From: Brevibacterium sp. 'Marine'
GTDB taxonomy: Bacteria > Actinomycetota > Actinomycetes > Actinomycetales > Brevibacteriaceae
Assembly: GCF_012844365.1 (NCBI RefSeq)
Contig: NZ_CP051626.1
Location: 4,092,001-4,156,000 of the forward strand
Direction of reading: 5' to 3'
DNA: 64,000 bases
The notes beneath the pieces are model-generated. The model saw nothing but the letters and a program-made list of their open reading frames with translations. It ran no database searches and was not told where the DNA came from. A program made the position numbers and the translations under genes. Positions 63,053 to 64,000 of this stretch are shown here, piece by piece. How positions within the stretch are numbered: the stretch's first letter is position 1; every line of letters starts with the position of its first letter.

Positions 63053-64000
63053 ATGACTGATACTCAACTGGTGATCATCGGATCGGGGCCGGCCGGTTAT
63101 ACCGCAGCCGTCTACGCGGCCCGCGCGAACCTCTCACCGGTCGTCATCGCCGGCTCGGTGACCGCGGGCGGCGAGCTGATGAACACCACCGATGTCGAGA
63201 ACTACCCCGGATTCCCTGCCGGTGTGCAGGGACCGGAACTCATGGAAAGCATGCGTGAGCAGGCCGAGAAGTTCGGCGCCGAGGTCATCTACGACGACGT
63301 CGAGTCCCTCACGCTCAACCCGGGTGCTCATGAGATCCAGACCGCGCTGGGTTCGCGTTACACGGCAAAGGCCGTCATCCTTGCCACCGGTTCGGCATAC
63401 CGCGAGCTCGGCCTGCCCAATGAGAAGAAGCTCTCCGGTCACGGAGTCAGCTGGTGCGCCACGTGTGATGGATTCTTCTTCCGCGATCAGCACATCGCTG
63501 TCATCGGCGGTGGCGACTCCGCTCTCGAGGAGGCGACCTTCCTCACCCGCTTCGCGTCCAAGGTCACTCTGGTTCACCGCCGGCAGGAGCTGCGTGCTTC
63601 GCAGGCCATGCAGGATCGTGCGAACGCCGATGAGAAGCTCGAGTTCCTGCTCGACTCCGAAGTCGCCGAAGTCCATGGTGAGGACTCGCTCACCGGTCTG
63701 ACCATCCGGAACACCGTCACAGGGGAGACCTCCGAGCTGCCCGTGACCGGCATGTTCGTGGCCATCGGCTCCGACCCCCGCACCAGTCTGTTCGCCGATC
63801 AGCTCGAGATGCGCGCCGACGGATACCTCAGCGTCGATGGACGCACGTCGAAGACGTCGGTCGAAGGTGTCTTCGCGGCCGGCGATGTCATCGATTCCGT
63901 CTACCGGCAGGCGATCACTGCGGCCGGCTCGGGGTGTTCGGCGGCACTCGACGCCGAACACTACCTCGGTGATCTCGAAGCGGCTTCCAAGCCTGCTGTG
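63053..64000 (+). CDS. trxB: Thioredoxin reductase (3' end outside window)
   Basis: At least 316 residues; the frame is still open at the window edge. The FAD motif is VIIGSGPAGYTAAVYAAR, the redox-active pair is WCATC (Cys135 and Cys138), the NADPH motif is IAVIGGGDSALEEA, and the FAD end motif GVFAAGDVID. It reduces thioredoxin with NADPH. It is in the conserved place after murJ and its partner, where mycobacteria also carry sigM; no sigma factor gene lies in the 113-base gap here. Confidence 0.97.
   Translation, partial: MTDTQLVIIGSGPAGYTAAVYAARANLSPVVIAGSVTAGGELMNTTDVENYPGFPAGVQGPELMESMREQAEKFGAEVIYDDVESLTLNPGAHEIQTALGSRYTAKAVILATGSAYRELGLPNEKKLSGHGVSWCATCDGFFFRDQHIAVIGGGDSALEEATFLTRFASKVTLVHRRQELRASQAMQDRANADEKLEFLLDSEVAEVHGEDSLTGLTIRNTVTGETSELPVTGMFVAIGSDPRTSLFADQLEMRADGYLSVDGRTSKTSVEGVFAAGDVIDSVYRQAITAAGSGCSAALDAEHYLGDLEAASKPAV

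Noticed and set aside
1..64000. CRISPR array, rRNA, tRNA or prophage genes
   Set aside because: No regularly spaced repeats, no rRNA-like stretches, no recognisable tRNA cloverleaf, and no integrase, transposase or phage structural protein were seen.

Overview
The window looks like the chromosome of a high-GC actinobacterium. The block cca - NUDIX - DUF6049 - murJ - pseudokinase - trxB at 54.4-64 kb and the block ponA - membrane protein - rpsF - ssb - rpsR - rplI at 46.6-52.3 kb match the gene order near the origin in mycobacteria and relatives (Rv3907c-Rv3913 and Rv0050-Rv0056). The detailed gene content reminds me of Brevibacterium or another Micrococcales genus, but no search was run and the genus is only an impression.

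Layout. (1) 1-9.9 kb is a catabolic/oxidative island. A tight forward operon encodes a cytochrome P450 (5' end outside the window), a 3Fe-4S ferredoxin, a ferredoxin reductase, an aldehyde dehydrogenase and a CysJ/CPR-like diflavin reductase. It faces a convergent GAF/PucR-type activator, followed by a stand-alone PAS protein, a metallo-beta-lactamase-fold hydrolase and an HxlR regulator. The island differs in composition from the rest and lacks a 9-mer that is otherwise very frequent. (2) 10.1-16.1 kb is a reverse-strand formate dehydrogenase operon. The catalytic subunit is one gene of 1207 codons interrupted by an in-frame UGA, read here as selenocysteine, with a SECIS-like hairpin directly behind it. 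The subunit carries an acidic tail of about 160 residues, and the NrfD-type membrane subunit carries a basic Arg/Gly-rich head. (3) 16.2-31.9 kb holds single genes and short operons: methyltransferase/thioredoxin, an LCP protein, cold-shock protein, acetyltransferases flanked by a 55-nt repeat, HAD, M20 amidohydrolase, a damaged-looking acetyltransferase, alcohol dehydrogenase, regulators, HemD-like protein and dnaB. (4) 32-46 kb holds an ABC exporter with two FtsX-like permeases, a FUSC protein, a DUF445 protein, methyltransferase, argE-like deacetylase, DUF1345 protein, and the efeUOB iron-uptake operon behind a clear DtxR/IdeR-type iron box. (5) 46.6-64 kb is the conserved origin-proximal housekeeping region for ribosomal proteins, SSB, cell-wall synthesis, lipid II flipping, tRNA CCA addition and thioredoxin reductase (cut by the window end).

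Things that work together: P450, ferredoxin, reductases and ALDH probably oxidise a substrate through alcohol and aldehyde to acid under the GAF/PucR activator. FdhA-FdhB-NrfD pass electrons from formate to the quinone pool. EfeU, EfeO and EfeB take up iron when iron is scarce. PBP1, MurJ, the pseudokinase and the LCP protein serve the cell wall. No tRNA, rRNA, CRISPR array, transposase or phage gene was seen.
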